In this document: positions 13,085-24,630 of the stretch, one piece after another | Layout of the letters: each line of letters begins with the position of its first letter | Numbering within the stretch: position 1 is the stretch's first letter | Assembly (NCBI RefSeq): GCF_014174215.1 | Contig: NZ_JABEQL010000009.1 | Location: 62,001-126,000 of the forward strand | Direction: 5' to 3' | Length of the DNA stretch: 64,000 nucleotides | DNA from: Gluconacetobacter tumulicola | Lineage (GTDB): Bacteria > Pseudomonadota > Alphaproteobacteria > Acetobacterales > Acetobacteraceae | Program-made: the position numbers and the translations under genes | Notes under the pieces: model-generated | Told to the model about the DNA's origin: nothing | The model's input: only the letters and a program-made list of their open reading frames with translations | Database searches by the model: none

Positions 13085-13539
13085 CCGCCCCCATCGTTTC
13101 CGTCGCCGTCCGCCGCCTGCCCCACGCGGCCGACCTGCCCCTGCCCGGCTACGCCACCGCGGGCGCCGCCGGCATGGACCTGCTGGCGGCGGTAAAGGAA
13201 CCGGTCGAACTGGCACCCGGCGCCCGCATGCTGGTGCCCACCGGCCTGTGCGTCGCCCTGCCCCCCGGTTATGAATTGCAGATCCGCCCCCGCTCCGGCC
13301 TGGCGCTGAAGCACGGCATCACCCTGCCCAACACGCCCGGCACGATCGACGAGGATTATCGCGGCGAAATCGGAATCATCCTGCTGAACACGGGTGACGC
13401 CCCGCTGGCGATCACGCGTGGCATGCGCATCGCCCAGGCCGTGCTGGCCCCGGTGGTCCGCGTCGCGTGGCAGGAGGCCGAGAGCCTGGACGAGACCACC
13501 CGCGCGTCAGGCGGCTTCGGCAGCACCGGCACCGCCTGA
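13081..13539 (+). CDS. dut: Deoxyuridine 5'-triphosphate nucleotidohydrolase
   Basis: Hydrolyses dUTP to dUMP, keeping uracil out of DNA. The trimeric dUTPase motifs are in order: [30 protein letters not shown] and the C-terminal arm ASGGFGSTG. At 152 aa it is typical. It overlaps coaBC by 4 bp, and the Dut-CoaBC pairing is widely conserved. Confidence 0.95.
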   Translation: MTAPIVSVAVRRLPHAADLPLPGYATAGAAGMDLLAAVKEPVELAPGARMLVPTGLCVALPPGYELQIRPRSGLALKHGITLPNTPGTIDEDYRGEIGIILLNTGDAPLAITRGMRIAQAVLAPVVRVAWQEAESLDETTRASGGFGSTGTA

Positions 13540-13575
13540 CGGGCCGGAGGCATTGGGCAGACAGGAAAGAGGGTC

Positions 13576-15303
13576 ATGACGGCGCGTTGGCTTCCCGCCT
13601 TTTTATCCCGCGACAGCCGGCCCAACCTGTTCGATCTGGCCGCCCTGCTGTGCATGCTGGGGCTGGCCGTGCTGCTGGCCACGGCCGGGCGCCACATGCT
13701 GGCGCCCATCACGGCGCCGAATGCCGCCGCGATCCATCTCGATCCCGCATGGCTGCCCGGCTACGCCGTGCGCACGACCATGCGCATGTTCGCGGCCCTG
13801 GGCGCGTCGCTGCTGTTCACCTTCACCTATGCGGTCTGGGCCGCCAAGAGCCGCCGCGCCGCGCTGATCCTGGTGCCGGTGCTGGACGTGCTGCAATCGG
13901 TGCCGATCCTGGGGTTCCTCACCTTCACGGTCGTCTTCTTCATGGGCCTGTTCCCCGGGCGCATCCTGGGGGCCGAACTGGCGGCGATCTTCACCATCTT
14001 CACCAGCCAGGCCTGGAACATGGCCTTCAGCATGTACCAGTCGCTGCGCGCCGTGCCGCCGGACCTGGAAGAGGTCGCGCGCGGCTTCGGCCTGACGGCA
14101 TGGCAGAAATTCTGGCGGCTGGACGTGCCCTTCGCCGTGCCCGGCCTGGTGTGGAACGCCATGGTCTCGATGTCCGGCGGCTGGTTCATGGTGGTCTATT
14201 CCGAGACGATCACAGTCGGAAACACCGATATCCTGCTTCCCGGCATCGGCTCCTATGTCGGCACCGCCATCGCGCAGCGCGATCTGTGGGCGGTTCTCTA
14301 CGCCATCCTGACGATGCTGGTGGTGATCCTGGCCTATGACCAACTGCTCTTCCGGCCGCTGGTCGCCTGGTCCGCGCGCTTCGGCACCGCATCGTCCGAT
14401 AGCGCGCCCACGTCCGATCCCTGGATGCTGGTGCTGCTGCGCCGCACGGCCCTGCTACGCCGCATGACCGATGCCATCGGCGAGGGCCTGACCGCCATCG
14501 GCGGCCTGCCCCTCGGCCGCCGCCCGCACGAGGCACGGCGCGGTATCGTCGTGCCGTCTCGCCTGCTCGATCTGGGATGGAGCGCCCTGCTCGCCGGGCT
14601 GAGCCTGCTCGCCCTGTGGCAGGTATGGATCTACGCCCGCGCCACTTTCTCGCTGCCCGAACTGCTGCATGTCGTCGGGCTGGGCGGGCTGACGCTGCTG
14701 CGGGTGGTCGCCATGGTGCTGCTGGCCTCGCTGGTCTGGGTACCGGCGGGCATCTGGCTGGGGCTCGATCCCACCCGCGCCCGGCGCACGCAGTTCGTCG
14801 CCCAGTTCATGGCCGCATTCCCGGCCAATCTCTTCTTCCCGATCTTCGTGGTGCTGATCGTCCATTTCCGCCTCAGCAGCGATCTCTGGCTGACCCCGCT
14901 GATGATCCTGGGCACCCAGTGGTATATCCTGTTCAACGTCGTGGCCGCCGCATCCTCCTTTCCCGCCGACCTGCTGGAGGTCGCGCGCAGCCTGCAGGTG
15001 CGCGGCCCGCTCTGGTGGCTGCGGGTCGCCCTGCCGGGCATCCTGCCGCACTACATCACGGGGGCCATCACCGCCTCCGGCGGCGCCTGGAACGCCGCCA
15101 TCGCCGCCGAGGTCGCAAGCTGGGGCGACGACCATCTGGCCGCCCACGGGCTGGGCGCCTATATCGCCCGCGCCACGGTCGCGGGCGACACCGCCCATGT
15201 CGGGCTGGGCATGACGGTCATGGCGACGTCCGTTCTGCTGTTCAATCGCGCGGTGTGGCGCCCGCTGGCCGATTACGCCCGCCGCCACTTCGCCTTCGTC
15301 TGA
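13576..15303 (+). CDS. Fused double-domain ABC transporter permease (NitT/TauT type)
   Basis: A 575-residue inner-membrane protein with two tandem BPD-type permease domains. Each carries an EAA loop: EVARGFGLTAWQKFWRLDVP in the first half and EVARSLQVRGPLWWLRVALP in the second. About ten or more hydrophobic segments are visible, separated by a cytoplasmic linker around residues 275-320. The second domain resembles nitrate/sulfonate/taurine permeases. Fusion of two permeases is less common than a homodimer. It overlaps no neighbour but is followed after 20 bp by its ATPase. No solute-binding protein gene is nearby, so the substrate is unknown. Confidence 0.85.
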   Translation: MTARWLPAFLSRDSRPNLFDLAALLCMLGLAVLLATAGRHMLAPITAPNAAAIHLDPAWLPGYAVRTTMRMFAALGASLLFTFTYAVWAAKSRRAALILVPVLDVLQSVPILGFLTFTVVFFMGLFPGRILGAELAAIFTIFTSQAWNMAFSMYQSLRAVPPDLEEVARGFGLTAWQKFWRLDVPFAVPGLVWNAMVSMSGGWFMVVYSETITVGNTDILLPGIGSYVGTAIAQRDLWAVLYAILTMLVVILAYDQLLFRPLVAWSARFGTASSDSAPTSDPWMLVLLRRTALLRRMTDAIGEGLTAIGGLPLGRRPHEARRGIVVPSRLLDLGWSALLAGLSLLALWQVWIYARATFSLPELLHVVGLGGLTLLRVVAMVLLASLVWVPAGIWLGLDPTRARRTQFVAQFMAAFPANLFFPIFVVLIVHFRLSSDLWLTPLMILGTQWYILFNVVAAASSFPADLLEVARSLQVRGPLWWLRVALPGILPHYITGAITASGGAWNAAIAAEVASWGDDHLAAHGLGAYIARATVAGDTAHVGLGMTVMATSVLLFNRAVWRPLADYARRHFAFV

Positions 15304-15323
15304 TCACCGCTCGGGACCGCGCC

Positions 15324-16670
15324 ATGACCCTCTCGCCTTCCTCCCAGATCGAAGATCAGGAAGAGCTGATCCGCGTCACCGGCTGCCGCCAGGCCTACCA
15401 CAAGGGCGCCGCCGCCGACCTGGTGGTGCTGGACGACGTGAACCTGACCCTGCGCTCGGGCGAGATCGTCGGCCTGCTGGGCCGGTCGGGGTCGGGCAAA
15501 TCGACGCTGCTGCGCATCGTGGCCGGCCTGCTGCCCCCCACCGAGGGCAGCATCCTGTGGAAGGGCAACCCGGTCTCGGGACCGGTGCCCGGCATTGCGA
15601 TGGTATTCCAGTCCTTCGCCCTGTTCCCCTGGCTGAGCGTGCAGAAGAATGTGGAACTGGGGCTGGAGGCCAAGGGCATCGCCGCCGCCGAGCGCGACCG
15701 TCTGGCCGAGGATGCGATCGACCTGATCGGCCTGGGCGGCTACGAAAACGCCTATCCCAAGGAATTGTCGGGCGGCATGCGCCAGCGCGTGGGGCTGGCG
15801 CGGGCGCTGGTGGTCCAGCCCGACCTGCTGCTGATGGACGAGCCCTTCTCGGCGCTGGACGTGCTGACGGCGGAAAACCTCCGCACCGACCTGATCGAGC
15901 TGTGGGCCGAGCGCAAGCTGCCGGTCAAATCCATGCTGCTGGTCACCCACAATATCGAGGAAGCGGTGCTGATGTGCGACCGCATCCTGGTCTTTTCCTC
16001 CAATCCGGGCCGCGTGGCGCACGAACTCGCCGTTCCCTTCGCCCACCCCCGCAACCGCGAGGACCCGGCCTTCCGTCAACTGGTCGACCAGATCTACGCG
16101 CTGATGACCCGCCGGGCGCCGATCGTGTCCGAGGCCGAACTCCCCCTTGGCGAGGCCGCGCCACAGGCGGCGGCCCCGGTCCAGGTCGCCCTGCCCGAAC
16201 TGCCGATGAATACGATGGTGGGGATGATGGAAACCCTGGCCGCCGATCCGCTGGACGGGCGCGCCGACCTGCCGCTCCTCGCTTCACGCCTGCAACTGGC
16301 GCTTGACGATCTGTTCCCACTGGGTGAATCGCTGCAATTGCTGGAATTCGCCGAACTGGAGGATGGCGACATCCTGCTGACGACCGAAGGCGCCCGCTTC
16401 GTCCAGAGCAGCCACGACGAACGGCGGCAGATCCTCTGGCACAGCCTGCTGCACAACGTCCCGCTGGTGCGTGTGATCCGCTCGGTGCTGGACGAACGGC
16501 CGAACCACCGCGCCAGTGCCGAGCGGTTCCGCGAGGAACTGGAAGACAGCATGTCGCCCGACTATGCCAAGCAGACCCTGCAAACCCTGATCGGCTGGGC
16601 CCGCTACGCCGAACTGTTCGATTACGACGAGGAAGCGGACCAGCTCTTTCTGGACGACGAGACCGAATGA
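15324..16670 (+). CDS. ABC transporter ATPase with C-terminal AAA-associated domain
   Basis: A 448-residue ATP-binding subunit. The nucleotide-binding domain occupies about residues 8-270, with Walker [11 protein letters not shown]-loop [12 protein letters not shown], signature [10 protein letters not shown], Walker [12 protein letters not shown] and an H-loop. It is NitT/TauT-like. About 170 further residues, acidic and helical (ending [17 protein letters not shown]), match what I know of the AAA-associated C-terminal domain (PF09821), whose function is not established. The ATG at 15324 is chosen because the frame upstream lies inside the permease gene. It pairs with the permease above. Confidence 0.85.
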   Translation: MTLSPSSQIEDQEELIRVTGCRQAYHKGAAADLVVLDDVNLTLRSGEIVGLLGRSGSGKSTLLRIVAGLLPPTEGSILWKGNPVSGPVPGIAMVFQSFALFPWLSVQKNVELGLEAKGIAAAERDRLAEDAIDLIGLGGYENAYPKELSGGMRQRVGLARALVVQPDLLLMDEPFSALDVLTAENLRTDLIELWAERKLPVKSMLLVTHNIEEAVLMCDRILVFSSNPGRVAHELAVPFAHPRNREDPAFRQLVDQIYALMTRRAPIVSEAELPLGEAAPQAAAPVQVALPELPMNTMVGMMETLAADPLDGRADLPLLASRLQLALDDLFPLGESLQLLEFAELEDGDILLTTEGARFVQSSHDERRQILWHSLLHNVPLVRVIRSVLDERPNHRASAERFREELEDSMSPDYAKQTLQTLIGWARYAELFDYDEEADQLFLDDETE

Positions 16671-16677
16671 TCCCCCG

Positions 16678-17250
16678 TTACTGGCGGGCCAGCGCCAGCC
16701 GGTCATAGAAAACCCGCCGCACCTTCGCCACCTTGGGCGCGATCACCGCCGCGCAATAGCCGCGCTCCGGGTGCTTGGCGAAATAATCGTGGTGATAGGC
16801 CTCAGCCTCGTAGAACTGCGTCAGCTTCTGGATCTCGGTCACGATCGGATCGGGCCACACTTGCGCCGCCGTGATCTCGTCCCGCACCTCACGCGCCACC
16901 CGCTCCTGCTCCGGCGTCGCGTAGAAGATGACCGAGCGATATTGCGTGCCGACATCCTCCCCCTGCCGATTCAGGGTCGTCGGATCGTGTATCGTGAAGA
17001 AGATCCGCAACAGATCGGCATAGGACAGCACGTTCGGGTCAAACGTCACGCTGACAAGTTCGGCATGACCGGTCCGGCCGGTGCATACCTGCTCGTAGCT
17101 CGGGTTCGCGACATCACCACCGGCATAGCCGGGCATCACGTCCTCGATCCCCGCCAGTTCGCGCAAGGCGGCTTCGGTACACCAGAAGCAGCCACCCGCC
17201 AGATAGGCGGTCTGCCAGGATGGGTCACGCCCCTTCGTTCCGTTCGTCAT
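16678..17250 (-). CDS. msrA: Peptide methionine sulfoxide reductase MsrA
   Basis: Reduces methionine-S-sulfoxide in proteins. The signature GCFWCTE places the catalytic Cys at residue 21 of the 190-residue product. Downstream are GYAGG, the HAELV region, and YCAAVIAPK, whose Cys is a candidate resolving residue. ATG 17250 is favoured by an AGGAGA ribosome binding site 7 bp upstream; the longer frame to 17277 lacks one. It is convergent with the ABC ATPase, only 7 bp away. Confidence 0.93.
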   Translation of the reverse strand: MTNGTKGRDPSWQTAYLAGGCFWCTEAALRELAGIEDVMPGYAGGDVANPSYEQVCTGRTGHAELVSVTFDPNVLSYADLLRIFFTIHDPTTLNRQGEDVGTQYRSVIFYATPEQERVAREVRDEITAAQVWPDPIVTEIQKLTQFYEAEAYHHDYFAKHPERGYCAAVIAPKVAKVRRVFYDRLALARQ

Positions 17251-17355
17251 CTCATCTCTCCTGCCGCGGATTCGCACCGCACCGTTCGAAGATGTGATGC
17301 TCCGACAGGGATTGAAAGAGAAGCGATCGTGATGGAGGGAACGTGACCACCCGCG

Positions 17356-17412
17356 GAGCCTGACCGAACATGCACGCCGGACGCCAATCCGACGCGTGTT
17401 TCGGTCTGCCCC
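17356..17412. repeat. Short palindromic repeat abutting the valS stop codon
   Basis: The ends GAGCCTG and ACCGAA (17356-17368) are mirrored by TTCGGT (17400-17405), with GCACGC/GCGTG inside. The element ends just before the valS stop triplet (17413-17415). It is related in its ends and position to the copies at 1850, 2782 and 34842. Confidence 0.5.
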
Positions 17413-20109
<2,697 letters not shown>

Positions 20110-20223
20110 CGCAAAACCAGACCTGAGCATGAAGGAAAATCGGCCGGACAGGGCAAACCCCTCCGGTCCGCCGCTTATAGCGAACTTCGTCCCGAAAGAA
20201 ACGCCGGGCCGGCGGGAATGGCC

Positions 20224-20640
20224 TCAGCGGGTCATCAGGGGACTCGATCCTTCATACGCCTCGCCGAACGGCGCCAGGTAGGTCCCCGTTACCGGATCAT
20301 GATGCGGGTCTGGCCCCCCACCGCCCCCCAGACGGAATTTGCCCAGCGGACCGAGCGGAATGTCGAAACCATCGTCCCCCGCCGGCTTGCGGACCCGATG
20401 GTCCGGCACCGGCGCCGCTGCGTAAACCGTCCGCTTGCCCACGACGTCCAGCCGTTCTCCCCCGCCATCCGGCAACGTCGTGGCCGTAACGGACGATGAA
20501 GCCGGCACGGCCTGCGACGGAATGGCGACATAGATATTGGTATCGAAGGGACGATGGGCGGGCCGCGCGGCAACCGCACTTGGGGCCGCCGGCATCACGA
20601 GCACCAGCAAGACCATGCTTCGGCACGCCATCCTGGCCAT
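20224..20640 (-). CDS. Small secreted hypothetical protein
   Basis: A 138-residue product of unknown function. An N-terminal signal peptide is clear (MACRSMVLLVLVMPAAPSAV within the first 24 residues, then AARP). The mature part is Pro/Gly-rich with a GGGGGPDPHHDP stretch and little predicted secondary structure. An AGGGGG ribosome binding site is well placed for ATG 20640. It lies between tolC and valS, in the same direction, 43 bp after tolC, so it may be co-transcribed with tolC. Confidence 0.6.
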   Translation of the reverse strand: MARMACRSMVLLVLVMPAAPSAVAARPAHRPFDTNIYVAIPSQAVPASSSVTATTLPDGGGERLDVVGKRTVYAAAPVPDHRVRKPAGDDGFDIPLGPLGKFRLGGGGGPDPHHDPVTGTYLAPFGEAYEGSSPLMTR

Positions 20641-20683
20641 TTCGCCCCCTGGTCACCGTTGCCCGGCAGTGGCCGGAATGACA

Positions 20684-22117
20684 TCAGCGCCCCGGCTGGT
20701 TCTCCGCCTGGTCGCTGATCCCCCATAGCCGGTCCTTGACCGCCTTGTAATAGGCGGTCTCGTCATAGCGCGGCACATCCAGCTTCAGATCCTGCGCCGT
20801 CAGCCGGCCGATGGCGGCCGCCACCCCATAGGATGCGGTCACAAGGTTGCTCAGGCTCTGCACCAGCGCCACCTGTGCCTGAAGCAGGGTCTGCTGCTGC
20901 TGCAACACTTCCAGCGTCGTGCTGGTGCCGACGATCGCCTGGCGTTCGACACCATCCAGGGCGACGATGTTCGATTCAATGGCGATCCGGTTGCTCTTGA
21001 TCGCCGCCGTATAGGCCACCAGCTGCTGCCAGTTCGACGAGGCAAGCTGCATCGCCGCGCGGCGCGCGATATCCACCGCGCGATGCGCCTCGGATACCTG
21101 CTGGCGCGCCTGCCGCACGGCGGCATATTCCGACCCGCCCTGATAGAGCGGGAACTGGATGTTCACCGTCGCATATTTGTCGTCCATCAGAGAGCGGCCA
21201 CTGCTCTGGTTGAGCCCGTGCTCGTAGCTCGCCTCGGCCGAGATCTGGGGCATGATCGCGGCCATGGCCACGCCGACCGCGTCCTTCTGCGATGCCTCGG
21301 TAAACAGGGCACCGATGACGTTCGGATTGTTCTGCACCGCCTGGGCGATCGCCTCGTTCTGCGAATGCGCCGGCAGCACCAGTGGCTGCGGCGGTACCAG
21401 ATTGGGCGGCGGCGACATGCCGATGACCTGGGCATAGGTCGCCTGGGCCGTCTGCAACGTGCCTTCGGCCTCCTGGCGGGAGGCGCGGGCGCTGGCCAGC
21501 GCGGCCTCGGCCTGGGCCACATCGGTCCGCGTAATCTCGCCGACCCGGAATCGCTCCGAGGTCGCACGCAGCTGTTCCTGCAGCACTTTTTCGTTATTGA
21601 TATTGAGCTGCAGCAGCTGCTCATTCTCGATCACGCCGACATAGGCGCTGACCACGTCGCTGAAGACCTGCTGTTCGGTCGCGATCAGTTGCGCCCGCTC
21701 GGCCATCACGGCATTGACCGCCTTATGGGTGCTGGCCGTGGTCCGCCCGCCGGAATAGAGCGGCTGCGAGATCGTGACCCCGGCCGTATAGCCGGGGACA
21801 TCATATTTGCGGCTGTAACCGGCATAGCCGTTCTGCGCGGCCATGGTGCTGACGCCGGAAAAATAGGTCATGCCGGCATTGCTGGTCACGGTGGGCCGCC
21901 AGCCGGCCAACGCAGTGGGCACCTGCTCGTCGGTCGCGCGCAGGGTCGCGCGCTCCTTCTGCAAGGTGGGGTTGGTCAGGTAGGCCGCGGCCAGGGCCTC
22001 CTGCAATGTATGAGGGACGAAGGTCGGCGACCCGCTGCCGTCATAGCGCTGCGCCCACGCGGCCGAACTGCACAATAGGGCAGCCATCCCAGCCCCAATT
22101 CCGCACCCGCGCTTCAT
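20684..22117 (-). CDS. tolC: TolC-family outer-membrane efflux/secretion channel
   Basis: The outer-membrane factor of tripartite efflux pumps or type I secretion. The 477-residue product has a signal peptide (LLCSSAAWAQ) and the two repeated coiled-coil and beta-strand OEP units typical of TolC, for example TLQEALAAAYLTNPTLQKER at the start and the TDVAQAEAALASARA coiled coil. ATG 22117 has a GGGGAGAG ribosome binding site; the longer frame would push the signal inward. A pcm-like methyltransferase lies directly upstream, a conserved pairing in alphaproteobacteria. No inner-membrane pump genes are adjacent. Confidence 0.9.
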   Translation of the reverse strand: MKRGCGIGAGMAALLCSSAAWAQRYDGSGSPTFVPHTLQEALAAAYLTNPTLQKERATLRATDEQVPTALAGWRPTVTSNAGMTYFSGVSTMAAQNGYAGYSRKYDVPGYTAGVTISQPLYSGGRTTASTHKAVNAVMAERAQLIATEQQVFSDVVSAYVGVIENEQLLQLNINNEKVLQEQLRATSERFRVGEITRTDVAQAEAALASARASRQEAEGTLQTAQATYAQVIGMSPPPNLVPPQPLVLPAHSQNEAIAQAVQNNPNVIGALFTEASQKDAVGVAMAAIMPQISAEASYEHGLNQSSGRSLMDDKYATVNIQFPLYQGGSEYAAVRQARQQVSEAHRAVDIARRAAMQLASSNWQQLVAYTAAIKSNRIAIESNIVALDGVERQAIVGTSTTLEVLQQQQTLLQAQVALVQSLSNLVTASYGVAAAIGRLTAQDLKLDVPRYDETAYYKAVKDRLWGISDQAENQPGR

Positions 22118-22194
22118 TCGTCTCTCCCCGGAAATGCTACCCGGGGTTGGGTATCGCATTTCCAGGTAAAGAATATATCAAACGGTATCAGGCT

Positions 22195-22875
22195 TCAGAA
22201 CGCAAAGGCCGGCGCCGGTTCCAGTTCGGGCAGCAGCGGCAGCGCGACATCGAACACAGGCCGCGTCGCCAGCCCGGTCGCGGAGGCTTCCCCGATGCTG
22301 GCCGCCGCCACGCCACCTTCGGGCCAGATCACACAGACAATCCTGCCATGCGGCGCAAGCTGATCTACCAGGGCCGATGGCACCGCACGCACGGCACCGT
22401 CGATCAGGATCAGGTCGAACGGCGAATCGCCCGCCGCGCCCGCCGCCAGCTTGCCGTCCCGCCACACCACGTCCGGCGCCTCGGCAGCACAGAATGCTTT
22501 ACCGATCGCGCTCAGGGCCGCATCCGACTCCAGCGCCACGACCTTCAGGCCCAGACGCGCCAGCAGGGCCGCGATGTATCCGGTCCCCGCCCCCACCACC
22601 AGCGCGCGCTGCCCGGCCACGGGCTCGGCGATCTGGACCATGCGGCCGGCAATGCGCGGCTCGGTCAGCACCCGGCCGTGGCCCAACTCCAGGCTCTGGT
22701 CGGCATAGGCGATGGTCCGCAGCGAAGCCGGGACACAGGATTCGCGCGGCAGCACACGCATGGCGGCGACGATTCGCGGATCATTGATCTGCACGGGACG
22801 GATCTGGGCATCCACCATCCGCTGCCGCGCGGCATCGTAATCGAGGATGGCATCTCCAGGCGCGGACTGGTTCAT
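22195..22875 (-). CDS. pcm: Protein-L-isoaspartate O-methyltransferase family protein
   Basis: A 226-residue SAM-dependent methyltransferase with the Pcm-like N-terminus DYDAARQRMVDAQIRP, motif I LVVGAGTGYIAALLARLG near residue 93, and the FDLILIDGAV motif. The VVGAGTGY motif departs slightly from the usual IGTGSGY. Proteins of this group next to tolC often diverge from true isoaspartate repair enzymes, so the substrate is uncertain. It is 77 bp upstream of tolC. Confidence 0.8.
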   Translation of the reverse strand: MNQSAPGDAILDYDAARQRMVDAQIRPVQINDPRIVAAMRVLPRESCVPASLRTIAYADQSLELGHGRVLTEPRIAGRMVQIAEPVAGQRALVVGAGTGYIAALLARLGLKVVALESDAALSAIGKAFCAAEAPDVVWRDGKLAAGAAGDSPFDLILIDGAVRAVPSALVDQLAPHGRIVCVIWPEGGVAAASIGEASATGLATRPVFDVALPLLPELEPAPAFAF

Positions 22876-23006
22876 GGCGTTCCCTTCGCAACGTAACCCA
22901 CGGCACGGGCCCCATCTTCGGTGGTTCCCTGGGGCATTTCCCTAGCCTGAGCCCGTTTTATGTCCCCGTGCGCCATCTGCCTAGCAGGCCCCCTGCACAC
23001 AACGGC

Positions 23007-23035
23007 TTGACCAACACCGCAAGAGCGTGGATATA
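23007..23035 (+). promoter_or_regulatory. Candidate sigma-70 promoter of tRNA-Cys
   Basis: TTGACC at 23007-23012 and GATATA at 23030-23035 are separated by 17 bp, and the tRNA begins 17 bp later. Spacing and sequence fit a housekeeping promoter. Confidence 0.5.
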
Positions 23036-23052
23036 GCCAACGCACCATGTCG

Positions 23053-23126
23053 GGTCCGGTGGCAGAATGGTGATGCAGCGGACTGCAAATCCGCGTATGT
23101 GGGTTCGATTCCCGCCCGGACCTCCA
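23053..23126 (+). tRNA. tRNA-Cys (GCA)
   Basis: A 74-nt cloverleaf with encoded CCA. The 7-bp acceptor stem pairs 23053-23059 with 23116-23122, the anticodon stem GCGGA/TCCGC encloses CTGCAAA with anticodon GCA at 23085-23087, and the T arm has GGTTCGATTCC. Its 3' end faces the cellulose locus. Confidence 0.95.
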
Positions 23127-23397
23127 CCCGACAAGTTCATCGTCATGATTTTCAGCAGACGAATGCTAAGGTCTTGATATGACGTCAGATAACGCCTCAG
23201 ATAGACTGATCGTCGCCATCCGGTGTCATGGGAGGGCGAAATAGCCGCCACCGCCGCGTTATCGTTCTTGGGCAACGGGCTGGCCGGATATCAAGAATAC
23301 AATGTTATCTTATGCCCGCGTGGAGCACGTAATGGGCCGCCCCAGGGAAGACGCTCCGAGTGATTACCGTTCGGTGTGAACAACGGATCGCAACGAA
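23127..23397. other. Intergenic region between tRNA-Cys and the bcs operon end
   Basis: A stretch without a supportable gene. The frames in it are short and show no family features. I saw no copy of the tRNA-Cys 3' end that would mark an attachment site. Confidence 0.4.
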
Positions 23398-23438
23398 ATG
23401 CCACGAGGCCTTGCACTATCTGCAAGGCCTCGTGGCAT
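23398..23438 (-). terminator. Strong intrinsic terminator of the cellulose operon
   Basis: A perfect 18-bp inverted repeat, arms 23398-23415 and 23421-23438, with a 5-nt loop. On the minus strand it lies 13 bp after the stop of the last operon gene and is followed by TTCGTT. The perfect stem is much stronger than others in the window. Confidence 0.85.
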
Positions 23439-23451
23439 GGCGGGGGCTGGA

Positions 23452-24099
23452 TCAGGATTTATGAACTAATAGCGGTATGATCTGGGCTGACAGGGCGGCG
23501 CTCCATTTCTGATATTCGGCGGTTGTCAGATGGATACCGTCTTCAGTTTCAACGTGCCCGCGAGACATCAGGGTTGTCGAATCAATGTAATGACAAGGCT
23601 GAACGTCTTTTTTCAAAAGAGCAGCCAATTGAAGCGTCCGCTCGTCGGTCTTGCCGTAACGGGGGTTATACGCCCCCCAAGTCGGCCCGACCCATATGCA
23701 GTTGGTTGAACCGACCTGATCGACCAATGCATGGACCTGATCGTCAATCCAATTGGTCGGCATATCCTTCTGCCCATACCCGGCCATCGCGTCGCCAAAG
23801 ACGACGATCACCGCATTGGGATGCCATTTTTCCAGCAGGGCCGGAATATTGGGCGGCACATCCCCGGGCTGCATCGACAGGGTAATGGGCTCGACGCCAA
23901 CCCGCATGGTGGATCCACACGTGTTGGTCGGTTTTTCATCCACCCAGTCCTCCGGCTTCGAAGAACAGAGGCCATAGCTGATGACCTTGGCCCCCTGGCG
24001 CGTCAGTTCGTCCGGAAGCGTGGCCAGAAGCGTGTTTTTAAACGTCACGTGGCTATCGCCAACCAGCAGAATGGTCAAACCAAGAAGAAGCGGCGCCAA
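23452..24099 (-). CDS. SGNH/GDSL-type hydrolase, last gene of cellulose operon (BcsX-like by context)
   Basis: A 215-residue hydrolase of the SGNH fold. GDSH at residues 14-17 supplies the nucleophile Ser16, and DGIH at 187-190 supplies the Asp and His of the triad. The block III oxyanion motif, normally GxND, reads GDAM (102-105), so the Asn is missing. The start is TTG at 24099 with an AAGGA 8 bp upstream. No clear signal peptide precedes the first strand. It lies 93 bp after bcsD and before the operon terminator. Komagataeibacter bcsII operons encode an SGNH protein (BcsX) with an acyltransferase (BcsY); this one may remove or transfer acyl groups on cellulose. That role is inferred. Confidence 0.7.
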   Translation of the reverse strand: MAPLLLGLTILLVGDSHVTFKNTLLATLPDELTRQGAKVISYGLCSSKPEDWVDEKPTNTCGSTMRVGVEPITLSMQPGDVPPNIPALLEKWHPNAVIVVFGDAMAGYGQKDMPTNWIDDQVHALVDQVGSTNCIWVGPTWGAYNPRYGKTDERTLQLAALLKKDVQPCHYIDSTTLMSRGHVETEDGIHLTTAEYQKWSAALSAQIIPLLVHKS

Positions 24100-24192
24100 A
24101 GAAACTTTCCTTCACAAGGTCAATGACAGAAAGGTGGGCGCACCGATCCGTTTCCATATCTTATGGCGCAGCCGTCACCGTACTGCGAAGGA

Positions 24193-24630
24193 TTATTTTT
24201 GCGCCATTCCATATTCGAGAACAATAGTTCCGTCGCTGCAATCCTGACCGGCATCCCACGAAATCACGCAACCAGGCGTTGCATCGGGCTGTCGTCCAAT
24301 CCATGTTTCATATAGCCCGGCAAGGCACGCCAGAAGCCAGGTCCCGGCGGGCGCACCCAATCCACCAACCTTGGGCAGCCCTACATGACGGATCAGCAGC
24401 CGCCGACTGTCCCGATCCATGTGCAGCGAGGCCGTGCCCCACTGTATCAGCGCTAACGCGGCGTTCAACTCAAGTTCCAATGCCTCGATCGTCGCGCAGG
24501 GGGGAAGCAACAGCCGTTCGGCCATCCGGGTACCGACAACACGCAGGAAGCGGTCACGCGCCGCCTCCCCCACCTGCTCGTCGAAACTACCCGCAAATGT
24601 CCGAAGAAATAACACGTCAGAAAACATCAT
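24193..24630 (-). CDS. bcsD: Cellulose synthase subunit D (periplasmic BcsD)
   Basis: A 145-residue protein resembling AxCeSD, which forms periplasmic rings that guide glucan chains into crystalline ribbons. Family features visible are the MAERLLLPPCATIEALELEL region, IQWG, APAGTWLLACLAGLYETWI and a final beta-strand near TIVLEY. ATG 24630 overlaps the bcsC stop as ATGA, indicating translational coupling; a longer frame to 24684 would lie inside bcsC. BcsD marks type I cellulose operons. It lacks a signal peptide, as does the known BcsD. Confidence 0.9.
   Translation of the reverse strand: MMFSDVLFLRTFAGSFDEQVGEAARDRFLRVVGTRMAERLLLPPCATIEALELELNAALALIQWGTASLHMDRDSRRLLIRHVGLPKVGGLGAPAGTWLLACLAGLYETWIGRQPDATPGCVISWDAGQDCSDGTIVLEYGMAQK

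Noticed and set aside
22958-23275. A 105-codon minus-strand frame across tRNA-Cys
   Set aside because: It reads the antisense of the tRNA (the GGNRTH...FAVRCI pattern is a known artefact of antisense tRNA-Cys).
23053-23450. Phage or island attachment site at tRNA-Cys
   Set aside because: No second copy of the tRNA 3' end and no integrase within the window.
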